From the NCBI GenBank assembly GCA_947311845.1, contig CAMZMU010000048.1, positions 19,334,693 through 19,398,692 on the forward strand: DNA of 64,000 bases, given 5' to 3'. This DNA is from Poa pratensis (Eukaryota > Streptophyta > Magnoliopsida > Poales > Poaceae). The notes under the pieces were generated by a model. The model searched no databases. It was given only the letters and a program-made list of their open reading frames with translations, and was not told the DNA's origin. Below are positions 44,391 to 59,002 of the stretch, one piece after another (position 1 is the stretch's first letter; the number at the start of each line of letters is the position of its first letter). Position numbers and translations under genes: made by a program.

Positions 44391-47300
44391 GCTTTGTGTT
44401 GATCCCACATGGCCTGTGACTACTTCTGTGTTGGAGTCTTGATGGAGAGTTCCTGTTTAGACAGTCACCTCGGATAATGTTTTGCCCTAGATAATATTTT
44501 GCACCTCTGGAACTTCAAAATATTGTATCCCTTTTGAACGCCTAAGAGTAATTTTATTCCCATGCGCTTGTCGTGGATTGACTCTTTCCAGCGTGTTATC
44601 TAATTGCCTTTAGCAGATATTTCTATGCCGGCTCTGTTTATGGTTTGGTCATTGCTCTTGACCCAGTGAGGGAAGCAGCTTGATGTGCCAGCTTTATGTT
44701 ATAGTAGAAGTATCTTTTGCTAGCACTGCAGTGTATTAGCTGGTATAGTTTTGGCTGAATCCCCAAAAATAGGAATGGTGGCTTTTAGATGTTTCTGTCA
44801 TTGTAGCGTTTATGAGCAACTTGTGCTGTTTATCAGTTCTGAGATTTACTATCTGTTTAGTTAGTGTGCAATGTCTGTCTGTTTTGTACCAGTGGACACG
44901 CTGAAGCATGCATCTCCCTAGTTTGTATTGGTTGCCACTCTATAAATGTACTAGTATATCTAAACTTTGCCACTTTGGACTAATACCCCGTGCTCAACCA
45001 TTACCATAACCACCTATACATTAACTGGAGAACTTTGCAGAATACTCGGTGTATGATGAGATTGCTAACTGCAAGCTAGAGGAGTTGGGTAGATGCAGCT
45101 TTGGAGTATTTTCTTTCTTTTTTTTCTTTAATTTTATCATTGCTTCATCTTTGTGCTTGCTGTATATTGCGATCTCGAAGGGTAACACATTTTTTTTTAA
45201 ACACAAATGTCACATAGCTCCAGCTTTGACTATTATTATTTGCTTTTTTAAATTTTAAGTGAAAGTAACACAACTCACACAATGACTCGAATAGATCTTA
45301 ACAGAAAGTTGCTCAGGGTTATTTTTTACTTCTAAGTGGTAGTCCGAATCAACATCCAGATTGGGAAGTGACAATGGCTCTGCTTTTTTTTCCTTTTCAC
45401 CATATTGTAGGCATTGACTTCAGCACAACATCTTAACAAGTCCATGAGCCAGTCTAAAAGAAAGTTCTTGATAGTATACTCCTTCCGTAAGGATGTTAGA
45501 ACTTCCTTGAATATCGATTTAGTTCAGTGAACAACTCTGTATGAATTTCATATGAATGATACTGTAATAAGCTGAAGCCTCCTATGACATCAGCAGCCGT
45601 TTCCCTATTCATACAGGATCTGAATTTCAAGGAATTTCACTGTTCTAAAAGACTATTACAAGGAATTTCACTGTTCCCTCAAAATTTCCCCCAAATCCAG
45701 AAATTCCTGAATGGTTTCCTTAGCAGTTGGCAACCACCAAGTAGAAGCTTAAACATATTGAAAGGAGCCTCGTGACTTATCCACTGCAAGCTCTTGAACA
45801 GTGATACAGAAGACTCATCACAAGTTGGTGTATGCCACGGTTGGAATCTTTACTTACTTAATATGTATACTTTATGCTCAACGAACATTCCTTTATTAAA
45901 TTTTTTGGGTGTGCTTTCTTGGCCTAATGCAGCATGATGCTCCATCCATGACAGCAGCAATAATGGTCCAGTAGTAATCTATGCATCGCCCACCAAAGAT
46001 ACAGTGGTAATCCGTCTACTGGAATTCTAAATCAACATGGCTCCGGTGGTGGCAATGCTGTTGGACTCCAATTGTGCCAATTTGCACCGTGCATCATGCA
46101 GTTTTTCCCCGTGATGCAAGGATGCGCCGCATCATAATTCATGACGAGTTGCTATCATCAGTGTTGGGCACATTTTGGTTTGTGTTTTAGAACGCTAGTT
46201 GCGTCTTAGTAATGCATGGACCGGCTTTTCCATGGACGTGTGATTCACACGTATGGAAAACTTCTTTTGATGCAGCAAGTCTTATTATTCTGCTATATTT
46301 TTTACGTGGGTGGCTGTCTTTTTTGAAATAAGACAGGGAGAAAGTCTTGACACCACAATTTCTAATCATCGGTTGGATGCACTATTATGTGGCAAGTTTG
46401 TGATAGCCGGCGACAATAGGCTCTGTTTGCAATTGTGGTGCGTTAAAGATGGTTTATGTCCTAGGAACCTTGATACAATGTGCGCATAATTCCGTATTGA
46501 CGAAGGACATCGGAAATTTGGGGTGCCAAGTCATGTGTAAAGATTATACTAGAACAGAAGAGGGTGCAGAGGAAGCAAGATGGGAGTGAACCCTCTGCCC
46601 ATTTGGTCTAGGAATAGCATAGAAGTGAACGGAATGGGATGCAACTCAACTCAAGCTGGTGGAATCATATGTGGATTCCAATCACCAGAGTCTTTGGAGG
46701 AATCTTGATTCAAATGCCTCCATATCTCCGAGCAAATTCTCGGTGTCATATTCTCGACCGTTTCACCCTATAAAACCCCTTGTAATCCTCTGCCTGAATA
46801 CTACAACAGCGTAGGCGGCATTCCAACTTAAAACCGGCTTCACTCCTCTCAGGTGTGAGAAGTATTATTTGCCCTCTCCGTTTGTGCTTGTTGTGTTAGT
46901 TTGGGTGGTGATGTGTTTTTAACTTTTTATTAGCATTAGTTACAAGATCGGGAGAATATTAATGGTTACTCCAAGCTCTGAATTTTGTATTGCATGTTCT
47001 ATAGTTTCTGAGTTTATGTGCGCTCAGCTGATATCTACCTACCTAATCCAGGATATGATTTGGGAATATTAGCTCCATTATCTCCCTATCTGCGTTGACA
47101 GTGGGGTGCTGATTTTATCAATTTTGTAGAGCATTGTCAAACACAAGCAAAATAGAGGGAATTCCAAAATATGGAACCCTTAGGTTGTTGGATGTGCAGC
47201 CAAACCACTTGCAATCCATATACTCATGAAAAATATATTTTATGATGTATTTAAGGCTACTGATTGGTATTGTAAATGAACTTGGTCAAACTTTACAATG

Positions 47301-48347
47301 TTTGACTTTTGAAAAAACTTACAAGCCTCTCAAAAACGGAGGAGTAATTTTTTCTCTCTCTTTTATAATCAACACGATTTTGCTGGCTGTTTTAGGATCG
47401 CCCTACTCCCTCTTCCACTTTTTTTTGCGAATGCACTCGTCTTTTTCTTCGAACTTATGCCCTCTTATCCTATAGCTGACATACCATATGAATAAGTTCA
47501 TTTATTTATCACCTAGAGCATAATTGTGATGACAAGACAAAAAATAAATATACGCGGCATGATTTTTTTGAAAGAATATACAGCATATGCTGCACATGCT
47601 GCAGCGCCTAAGTCTTGATCCGAGTCTGCCAACAGGCCAATAAGCAACAACCGTTTGATCCATGGGATACATGTGTTCTATTTAGGCGTTTCGTTTGTGT
47701 TGCGTGGCCGATGCAAATCCGCATGGCGAGCTAAACAATTCCAGGGCGTATCACGGCTGAGTCAGCCTCGTGCTTTCCAACTTGCTCAGCGCCAAGTCGC
47801 AAACAGTAATATTGACTCAAGGAACTCAACCGTGTTAAACAAAGTTGTCAAGTGTAGCTGCGAGTACACGATCCAGATACGTATGTAGCCATGAAAAATG
47901 TCAGCGATCACATGTGCATTCTCATCGTCAGCAGTTCTGTTTCTGCATGCAGAGGATTTACTGAACACTCCTTTCACTGGTTTGTGGCTGAAATTCTGGA
48001 TGTTTCCCAGCAAGAACCGACAGAGCAGCCATCTGAATCATGATCAGATCTTCCAGTTCTAGAACAGTGTTTTGTCCATGGAAATCAAGTTCTTAAAAGC
48101 TCTCACAAGAAGAAGGGGAAATGATTCCATTCCATTGTACAGATCGTCACACCTTTCTCTGGTAGTCTTCCATAGTTAACTGCAGACAGGGCCCGGGTTT
48201 TGAGGGCAATTAATTGCAAATAGGGCAAGAACCAGATCTTGTTTTTTTTTTTGAACTCTATAAACCAGATCTTGTGCTATCCCAGAGACAAAATAAAAAA
48301 ACGCCTATGCTTTTTGAACTGATCCCAGCTCCACCATATGGAGTTCC
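44391..48347. other. Intergenic region between RPS18 and GDH
   Basis: It begins with the RPS18 3' UTR (to about 44530). I see no convincing gene in the remainder. Repeats of AAGGAATTTCACTGTTC occur at about 45627 and 45659. A TATAAAACC box at about 46768-46776 is followed by CT-rich sequence but no usable frame. A partial Stowaway-like MITE lies at 47225-47344, and a T run bracketed by a 13-bp direct repeat is at 48230-48275. Confidence 0.5.
47225..47344. mobile_element. Partial Stowaway-like MITE
   Basis: The right-hand half has the typical GGTCAAACTTTACAATGTTTGAC inner palindrome and ends AAAAACGGAGGAG before a TA. Stowaway ends normally read ACGGAGGGAG, so one G is missing. No matching CTCCCTCCGT left end was found, so the element is truncated. 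Confidence 0.55.
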
Positions 48348-51578
<3,231 letters not shown>

Positions 51579-51926
51579 GCTCCGGCTACTCGCCGTTCTT
51601 CCTTCTGCCCGTGCTCTCTCGCCGTCTCCTGGTTCATCGGTCAACGGGGATTCGATCGGATCACCGCTCAACAAAGAACTCAATAAGTCCGTGTGTTCTG
51701 TCAATCTCTGGTCTCGTGGAGACTCACAGAACAGTCGTAGCAGTATCGATATCTACTGGGCGTTGTATCGTCTCGTCTTGTTGGAATTCGTAGCTGAAAT
51801 GCGGCAATGTAATCTAGTCTCTTGACTTGAAACTCGTTCATCTTATGAAATTTACAAATCTGTTGCTTCCGATCATGCATTCATATGATTGGCATGGCAT
51901 TGGCAACAACAACATGTTGTAGTACA
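51579..51926. other. GDH 3' UTR and convergent intergenic gap
   Basis: GDH and the first GNAT gene face each other with 348 bases between their stop codons. CAATAAG near 51680 could serve polyadenylation of GDH. Nothing else was recognised. Confidence 0.5.
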
Positions 51927-52483
51927 TCAATCGAGGAGTGGATCGGTGGAGATAACGCTGTAGACGGCCGTGTCCCTGAGGCGGCCCTCGACGACGCGGT
52001 AGCTCCGGAGCACGGCCTCGAGCTGGAACCCGGCGTCCTCCAGCGCGCCGGGCGCGTCGTCGGTGTCCACGAGCGCCTCCACGCGCTCCACGCCCTCCAG
52101 GTCGCCGAACGCCTGGCTCGCCGCGCGCCTCAGTGCCGCCGCGGCGGCCACGCCCTCGCCCTCGCCCAAGTGCGCGCGCGCCAGCGCGATCCCGATCTCC
52201 GCTCGGCACGGGTCGTCCGTCGGCGTCACGAACACCCGCCCACGACGGTTCCGCCGACGCAGACGGCGCGGAGCCAAGGGTGCGGCAGCGCGGTGTCCAG
52301 GAGGAACGCGAGCAGAGCGTCCCGGGACTGGTTGGGGTTGGGGCACCAGGCCATGGAGGCCGTGGGCAGTACTACGGGGTCCCACGCCCAGGCCGCCATG
52401 GCGTCGGCGTCGGAGAGCTTGAACGGCCGGAGGGTCACCTCGGCCGCGCGCTCCGGCGCCCGGGCAGTCGCTTCTTGCTCCAT
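51927..52483 (-). CDS. GNAT-family N-acetyltransferase, copy 1 (one frameshift)
   Basis: It starts at 52483 (MEQEATARAPERA). The GNAT/RimJ-RimL-like fold shows VTLRPFKLSDADAMAAWAWDP at the N-terminus and TALPHPWLRAVCVGG in the middle. After a one-base loss in a G run near 52236 it reads AEIGIALARAHLGEGEG, the acetyl-CoA loop region, then VERVEALVDTDDAPGALEDAGF and ends ISTDPLLD. With the missing base restored it parallels copy 2 along its whole length, though several acetyl-CoA loop residues differ (LGEGEG in place of WGKGVA). Proteins of this group acetylate small amines or protein N-termini; the substrate is unknown. Confidence 0.75.
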
Positions 52484-52821
52484 CTCCGAGCCTACTAAAA
52501 TTGTTTACCGTCTTTGGATTAAACTACGAAGTGGTCGCTCCGAGAGCGTGTCGTCACCGTGAACGATGATGGCGAGACACCTCTCCACCAACTACGGGCA
52601 CCTGGCTGTCGAGTTGCGTTTAAAAATGGTTAAGTCGACCTCGTCATCGCCAAGCGTTGGCAGCTAGTCGCTAGTCGGCAGCTCCATTGAATCATGCATT
52701 CATATAATCTAATCACTTACATCAACTTTATTTTACTGGACGTTACAGCCTTACAGGTCGCGTTAACCAAAGTTGCAGTTTTCACACGGATGCTGTGCAG
52801 TGGTATCGTCCGGCACAGTGC

Positions 52822-53397
52822 TCACGGGGGCAAGGGGTCGCTGGAGACGAAGCTGTACATGACGAGGTCCCGGGCGCGGCCCTTGTGCCAGTAATGTCGC
52901 CGGAGCACACCCTCGCGCCGGAACCCAGCCTTCTCCACCACGCGGTGCGACGCCACGTTGTCCACGTCCACGAGGGCCTCGACGCGGACCAGCCCATCGA
53001 CCTCGCCGCTGAAGACCGCGGCCAGCGCGCGCCTCACGGCGGCCGTGGCCACGCCCTTGCCCCAGTGCGCGCGGGCCACCACGTAGCCGAGCTCCCCGCG
53101 GCACCGGTCCGCCGTGGGTTCCAGGGACACCGCGCCCACGGGGCGGCCGTCTCCGGCGAGGCAGATGGCGCGGAACCAGGGGTGCGGGAGCACGGTGTCG
53201 CGGAGGTAGGCGAGGACGGATTCCGTGGAGGCGTAGGGCTCCCAGCGGCAGAAGGCGGCCACCTCGGGGTCCGACGCCCATGCCATCATGGCGTCCACGT
53301 CTGAGAGGTCGAAGCGGCGGAGTGTGACTTCCATCGCCGTGGTCACAGCGCGCGCGGGTATCGCGGCTTTGCTCGTGGGTTGGTTTGGGTCTGTCAA
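52822..53397 (-). CDS. GNAT-family N-acetyltransferase, copy 2 (intact)
   Basis: The frame is 191 residues if read from 53397. The second Met (53334, MEVTLRRFDLSDV) is the more likely start, because a TATTTTAT box at 53423-53430 (minus strand) leaves almost no leader for the first Met and because the family domain begins at MEVTLRRF. Domain signs: SDVDAMMAWASDPEV; VLPHPWFRAIC; ELGYVVARAHWGKGVATAA with the acetyl-CoA loop WGKGVA; and VEALVDVDNVASHRVVEKAGF near the C-terminus, followed by RDLVMYSFVSSDP. It matches Acetyltransf_3-type enzymes. It lies 338 bases upstream of copy 1, same strand, so the pair is a tandem duplication. The substrate is unknown. Confidence 0.88.
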   Translation of the reverse strand: MTDPNQPTSKAAIPARAVTTAMEVTLRRFDLSDVDAMMAWASDPEVAAFCRWEPYASTESVLAYLRDTVLPHPWFRAICLAGDGRPVGAVSLEPTADRCRGELGYVVARAHWGKGVATAAVRRALAAVFSGEVDGLVRVEALVDVDNVASHRVVEKAGFRREGVLRRHYWHKGRARDLVMYSFVSSDPLPP

Positions 53398-53465
53398 GTG
53401 TCATCGTGCGGCAGGCCCGCAGATAAAATAGTCACCGGCCTTTTTTCTAGGCAAAATTGATCCCA

Positions 53466-53690
53466 TTTTTTTTTTTGCGAAACGCAGTACAACGCGCACG
53501 CACGCACATCCTATTTCTATGAATACCTTCGAAAGACTGAGCCGACGGATTAGATCTTGAGATTGGCGAAATCACCATGAGCACCTCGCTATCAACGGGA
53601 ACGTCGCCTCCCACTGAATATTCCGTCTAAATGAGAAACACCACGTTAAACATGAGATTTGAACTCTGTTGGGCTGGAATAGACTAGTCA
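53466..53690 (-). mobile_element. tRNA-derived SINE (minus strand)
   Basis: A 12-base T run (53466-53477), the A tail in reverse, is followed by the conserved body (GGTGATTTCGCCAATCTCAAGATC and GACGTTCCCG on the minus strand) and the RNA polymerase III B box GTTCAAATC at 53664-53656. The 5' end near 53690 is short of an obvious A box, so the copy may be 5'-truncated or diverged. It is the same family as the SINE at 42373. Confidence 0.75.
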
Positions 53691-53786
53691 GGTTTGTGAA
53701 TTCTCACGAGTTTCGTTTAATTCGAAGTGGCACAATAAAGGACGATCTTGCACGTGCGAGATAGAGTAGTCAGGTTTGTGAATTAA

Positions 53787-54068
53787 GACTAGCCATAGTG
53801 GGGAGTAACTTCAAGTAGTAACATACACATATTACTAGACTATGTTACTACCCTCATAGTGCAAAGTAACATAGGGTGGTGTCATAGATTGTCTCATTTA
53901 TTACTCTATAGACTCATTTTCTCTTGAAAAGTGTGATGTTACTAGTGTTACAAGTAACTAGCTAAGTTACTCTATTTGTATCTCTCCTCATTAATTACAT
54001 GCCACGTAGGATTTTTTGCTTAGGTGTCATCTATGTTACTAGTGAAGTTGCTCCCACTATGGGTAGTC
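53787..54068. mobile_element. Tourist/Harbinger-like MITE
   Basis: The element is 282 bp with inverted ends GACTAGCCATAGTGGGGAG (left) and, reversed from the right, GACTACCCATAGTGGGAG. TAA on both sides (53784-53786 and 54069-54071) is the 3-bp target duplication typical of Harbinger-type elements. Inside are further inverted GTTACT/AGTAAC words and no coding frame. Confidence 0.75.
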
Positions 54069-54071
54069 TAA

Positions 54072-55409
54072 GTGCCAAGTCAAAGGGCACAGCACCCTAC
54101 TAGATAATACCCCGCGTTGCGGCGGAATTTATGTAAGAAAGTAGTGCACAGAGACCTTACTCTCTTTTAAAGAAAATCCGATGCATACATGACTAAATAT
54201 GACTACTTTGGAAAATGGAGCATCATACTACACTAGTAGAGTAGTAGTACCACTTTCTGTTCAAATTTAGCTTTAGACCTTAATATGATTATGATTGACT
54301 AAATACCTATTCAGAATTAATGGAATACCTGATATCGCAGTAAGACGAACAACACCAAGTGCAGAACAATCTTCAGATGAGCAAGCAATAACAAAATCAA
54401 TCTCGATGTACATTTAATTGCCCAGTCAGCGTGGAAATGAAATAATTAGGTAATTAATCATGAAATGGAATGTACTCCTACATAGCTTCAAACTAGCAAC
54501 TGTTCCTGCTAAACTTAGGTTGGAAATACATAGTTACGAATTATATGTGGGCATTAACCTCTGTCTTCTATATTATGAGACTGACGAACCTCTATCCTCA
54601 CAACGCTAGCAGAAAAACTATGATTCGGCTATGGAAGCAGTGGCACACTCCTTATCATCATTATTACAAATAATCATAATTCCGTTGAACATTTGTGTAG
54701 CTAATGTAACAGTTCAAAAATCAGAAATACTTCCATTGTGTTTACTACTTTAGTTGGATGCGGCCACAAATATACTCTGAAAAAAATTCACTGAAACTTA
54801 GCAATTAATCACACCAAAAGGGAAAATAAATGAATCTGCACACTTGAACAGAATGTCACGGTTGAGAAAATAAATACCTTATTTTTCAGAAACATGGCAG
54901 CATAGTGATGAGCAGGTTCATCTTTGGAATAATCATTGTCTGTGTACTAAAGCTGAACCTAGAAAGAAGCATTTTGTACCAAAGCTTATAGTATGCAGCA
55001 GTTCATCTTCACAGCGCATGAACTTCAGATGATGTGCATGAGTCCAAAAAATGCCATTTAGCTACATATATAGATTCATAAATATTCAGAGGAATAAACC
55101 ATTTGAAGGTGCGTTGCTTAGAAATCATTGCCATTAATTCATTTGAAATTCTCCTGCAGAAGAGGCTAGAAAAGATGATCTAGACTGATAAACTTTATAA
55201 ATGGGAAACCAACTATATTGGAAAAAGAGTATAAGTTACATACCACCAGGAAAATGAATTTACATGCAGTATTGGTCCTAGGGAAATAATCGGAGAATTG
55301 ATTGGTACACTTACTTACAGGCAAAACCGCAAAAAGACAGTATATGAATGATGAATCAGTTAACTTATTGGGGATCCTGAGCCTTGACCGTTTGTAAATT
55401 TAAGGGAGA
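54072..55409. other. Intergenic AT-rich region
   Basis: No gene was seen. ACTAGATAATACCCCGCG followed by TTGCGGCGG at about 54100-54126 resembles a motif found at the ends of common grass repeats, but I cannot name the family or find its partner end. Confidence 0.4.
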
Positions 55410-55866
55410 CACTATACAGATTGGGCAATTTAAGCCCCCTCAATCGCACACGGGAACCACTTTTTGTGTGTGTTTCCCCTATCGCTCACCTTAGAGAATA
55501 AAAAGCCCCGCACAACATTCGATGACCATATATCCGTATACGGTTTTAGTTTCTAAACCGTGTGCTACATATCGCATATGATCAGGAAATTATAAGCGTG
55601 TGCATAGTTCTCACCATCGCACACCATTTGTTTGCAACAACCGTGTGAAATTGAACCATGTGTCTATATAAAGTTATCCCTATATTCTTCTGTGAACGGT
55701 AATTTCAAGTGACAAGTGTTTCAATTCGTTCGTAGAATGCAATTACGGTCCAGTTATCATTGGCGTTACTTTCTTTCATTCCTTTTCCCGCCGTTTCGCC
55801 GCATTCCCGCCTCCTCGCCGCACCCGTGCTCATGTATAAATCTAGCTAGCTAATAGAATTATAGAA

Positions 55867-56240
55867 GTGCCGCCGGCAGTGGCAATGGCTCGCTACAAGT
55901 CCAAAATCCCCGACGAGATACGGTACTCCATTCGAGCAAGGAAGCAACGCCTTCGCATGCGTCATGCCTCCACCTCTGCCGCCCTTCCCTCCTCCTCGTC
56001 CGGTGTTCCCTCCACCCCCGGCTCATCATCGTCTATCCATCGCACAGCGACGCTGGTTAACGACGACACAGGTTTGGGTCATCGTCGTCGGTTAATTTGA
56101 GTCATTTTGAGGAGCTCGATCGGAGGCAGGTGCCGGAGGAGCACATTTTGGCGAAGGAGTCCATCGTGTCATGGCGCGCAGAAGAATACATGACACATCG
56201 GGTGGTGGAGGCCTCCTTCGAGACTGACAAGGGGAACCTC
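55867..56240 (+). CDS. Small basic protein of unknown function, cassette gene 1
   Basis: A TATAAAT box at 55834-55840 precedes the ATG. The frame reads MPPAVAMARYKSKIPDEIR, then an Arg-rich IRARKQRLRMRH and a Ser/Pro-rich stretch. Near 56070 a shift of one base is needed to continue as LSHFEELDRRQVPEEHIL and WRAEEYMTHRVVEAS up to a TAG at 56238-56240, about 125 residues in all. The second half is acidic and helical. I do not recognise the family. The shift could be a base error or a small unrecognised intron. Confidence 0.4.
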
Positions 56241-56637
56241 TAGTATATTTAGGTTGAGTATTAGATATATTTTGTGTATGTATGTAAGGGCTGTAATATT
56301 CTAATGGAGCCCTCCAAATATTAATGGAATCTCTAGTAGTACCCCAGAAAAAAATGAATGAATTGTGTGGGTAGTATCGCCCACGGTGTAGTTTCATAAA
56401 ACGTGTGCAATTGTGCGCTATCGTATATGATTTGTTGCTGTAGAATCGTATGCGATAAGTTGCGACTTTCGCACACGGTTTTGTTTGGTGGAGTGTGTGC
56501 GATATTTGCCGTTTACATTTAAATACTGATTTCTAGCCGTTGCTGGCCAGTTCCCCCAGTTCTAGCCGTTGCCACCCCTCTCGCTAGCTCCGCCGTCCGT
56601 CCGACCCCTCTCACAGCGCACAGAAACTGCCATCGCC

Positions 56638-57111
56638 ATGGTCTACAGGATCGAGGAGATCACCAGCGACACGGACTTGGGCGAGGTACATTTGGGCGTA
56701 GCTTCTAGCTTGCTATTTGCTTGATGCCCAGGGTAATTTTTATTTGCTTCCAATTCGTTCTGTTTGAAGGTTCCTAGATGTTGCGACTGCAAAATGCATG
56801 CCGACTTTAAGCAGTCTGTGGAAGGCAAAATGAGCTCATTGTTACAGGATCTGCACACCGCTGTCGAGGAGAGGAAGAAAGCAGAAGAAAAAGCGAAGAG
56901 GCTCGAAGGTGAGAAGATGGAGATGGAGCTGCAACTCGCAGATCTTGTCCACGGTAACAAGATAAAAGATGAAGAGACCAAGTTGAAGTTGAAGAGAATA
57001 AGAAAATATGTCCGTGACAAGGAAAATCATCTCCTTTATGCTTTAGCTACTTTAGTTATCCTATTATCTATTGTAATAGCACTTTCAGGTTTATCGAGAT
57101 GCAGAAAGTAG
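56638..57111 (+). CDS. Small coiled-coil, C-terminally membrane-anchored protein, cassette gene 2
   Basis: Two exons, 56638-56685 and 56770-57111, joined by a GT-AG intron of 84 bases (GGGCGAG/GTACAT, TTTGAAG/GTTCC) in phase 0, give 129 residues. A TTTAAATA box lies at about 56517-56525. Seen: a short N-terminal MVYRIEEITSDTDLGE; a cysteine cluster RCCDCKMHADF; a charged coiled coil of about 55 residues (EERKKAEEKAKRLEGEKMEM); then a single hydrophobic segment (LLYALATLVILLSIVIALSG) and a basic end SRCRK. This is the layout of a tail-anchored membrane protein. No known family was recognised. It is a real spliced gene by structure, although it sits inside a probable transposon. Confidence 0.5.
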
Positions 57112-57230
57112 AGATATATGAAGCACTCTCAGAATATGTATGCAGACGATTGGAATAATAAAACCGTGTGCGAATGGTGGACAATGCACACTATTTGGCG
57201 CTGTAAACCATGTGCGAATACTGTGCCCAT

Positions 57231-59000
57231 TTGGGGCCCATATATTCTAAACCCTACTTTGTCTCTTGTATAAGTTAGGACCAGCAGCACCCGTCCGGTC
57301 TCTGTCGTGGAGGTGTCACGGCAGATGCCATAGGATGGCTTGAGTTGGGGCCGATGGACGCTGGTGGAACCGGGGAGGGCTAGCGCGCTAAGGAGCGCAC
57401 ACGGAAAACACAAAGCACACCACAATCTACCCAGGTTCAGGGCCCTCTTGAGGAGGTAAAACCCCTACTCCTGCCTATCTGTCTCAATATAGCGGGATCT
57501 CACAAGTACAATGGTGCTCCTCGAGCTGTATGCACTCAGCTATTGCCAAGTTCCTCAGGAGGAAGAAACTAACTGTGGGAGGAAATATCTCTCAGGGTAC
57601 CGTCCCTCACTGTAACATCTCAAAATTTTGAAATGTTTAAAAATCACTAAAATTTGAAACTTTTGATTTGGATAGAATAATTTCCTCAAAGAGTGAAGAT
57701 GAATCTAAAAATATTATATTTGTGTGTTTATTTAACGCTAAAATAATATTTACAAATTGTTTTAAATTATTTGTAGCATGCTCTATTTTCAAAATTTGTT
57801 TTGATTCAGTTATATGATTTTGAAAATATGTTTAAAGTAGCTTATTTTAGATACTGTTATTTGTGGTACTTTGTTTATGGCTTTATTAAGCCACAAATTA
57901 CTTTGTTAAAACCCTATTTAAAAATTGACATAAAGTGTCACTTAAGCAATTATTCTATATTTGAAAATTTTCTACATTTTAAATATGTTGAAAACATGTA
58001 CATGAATGTTAAAAGATATATATTATTTATATAAAATTTTAGAATTTTTATTTGACTTGTTTTGGAGCCTTAGAATGAATTAATACATACGTGAATTTAA
58101 ATCTTAGTTTTAGTGTCCTTAAAATTTCATTCGTATTTTCTTGGTATTAAAATATCATATTTTGAAGCTGATTTCGTTTTCATAAATTCATTTGGTATTC
58201 TTCAGAGCTTTATATTATTTTATGGATTTCGCTAAAAGGAAAATCTATTTATTCACTTCTTATTTTATTATATCCAAAATCTCAGCCATGCACATGCTCG
58301 TGCATGCATGCCGTGCTAGCTGCACCACGTTACTAGCTGCTCTTTCCCCGTGTCCTTCTATATTTCTTTTCTTTCCTACCGATGCTAGCTAGCTACTCAA
58401 GTTTCTATCTTCGTTGTTTTTCTTTCTGTTCCGTTCTCCTTTACCATCGATGCATCCAATCATGTTTTCTAGAATTAATTTTTTTATTTTAATTATATCC
58501 AAAATTCCGGTCATGCATACGCACATACAAGCCGACTAGTACAGCAAGCACCATTCACCAGATCGATCCTTTCATCATGTATTTATTCTGTTCCGTTTCT
58601 TACATCTAGTAGCTAGTTTATAATCGTCGCCTTTCCTTTTCTTTTCTCCTCCCAATCAACGAAGCAAGCAAGCAGCCGAACCTTTCTATTTCTACATCCC
58701 TGCACCATTCCAACTTGGCCAGCCCAAGGCCCAGCCGCATCAGGCCAGAGGAGCGAGAGCTCAACTCGCACGCACGCACGGGCGAAGCTACAAAATTATT
58801 CCATTGGGTTCATTGCCTTGTTAATGAGGTAGTGTTTCACTAATAGTAAGTACAAAAGCTTAGAAGTGTGAAGGATTTAAATATTCCGTTGGGTTCATTT
58901 GAACCCAATGGCTGTACTGCAGCTCCGCCACTGCACGGGACGAGTCCAGGCTCCCAGCACAGAACGCCGCCTCACGTCCATTAGGGCGCACCATTCTCCT
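57231..59000. other. Intergenic region with a repeat-like fragment and AT-rich sequence
   Basis: Positions 57246-57600 look like a fragment of a dispersed repeat (ACCCAGGTTCAGGGCC, then GGTAAAACCCCTACTCC), family not identified. Positions 57610-58500 are very AT-rich and start TGTAACATCTCAAAATTTTG, a common opening of grass repeats. At about 58778-58935 a short element has inverted ends (GGCGAAGCTACA on the left, GCTCCGCC on the right) with ATTGGGTTCA/TGAACCCAAT arms inside; it is probably a small hAT- or Mutator-type MITE. No gene was called. Confidence 0.4.
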
Positions 59001-59002
59001 CC

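Larger units (their letters stand above)
55410..57230. mobile_element. Putative CACTA-like element or novel cassette with CGCACACGG repeats and two small genes
   Basis: CACTA at 55410-55414 starts a region dense in a motif close to TCGCACACGGTT, on both strands: about 55446, 55548, 55598, 55615, 55640 on the left; about 56378, 56401, 56473, 56497 in the middle; and 57163 and 57206 on the right. Subterminal repeats of this kind are typical of CACTA transposons. A matching TAGTG right end was not found, so either the element is truncated near 57230 or the CACTA is fortuitous. Between the repeats lie two small genes (55867-56240 and 56638-57111), each with its own TATA-like box. Confidence 0.45.

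Noticed and set aside
46768..46900. TATAAAACC box followed by a CT-rich leader-like stretch
   Set aside because: No coding frame follows. It could be a decayed LTR or a non-coding transcript start, but nothing supports either.
57163..57260. Right end of a CACTA transposon
   Set aside because: The motif repeats continue to about 57215 but no TAGTG end mirroring 55410 was found, so I left the element boundary approximate.
58192..58392. 66-codon hydrophobic frame in the AT-rich intergenic region
   Set aside because: It is explained by T-rich composition, with no promoter, splice signals or homology.
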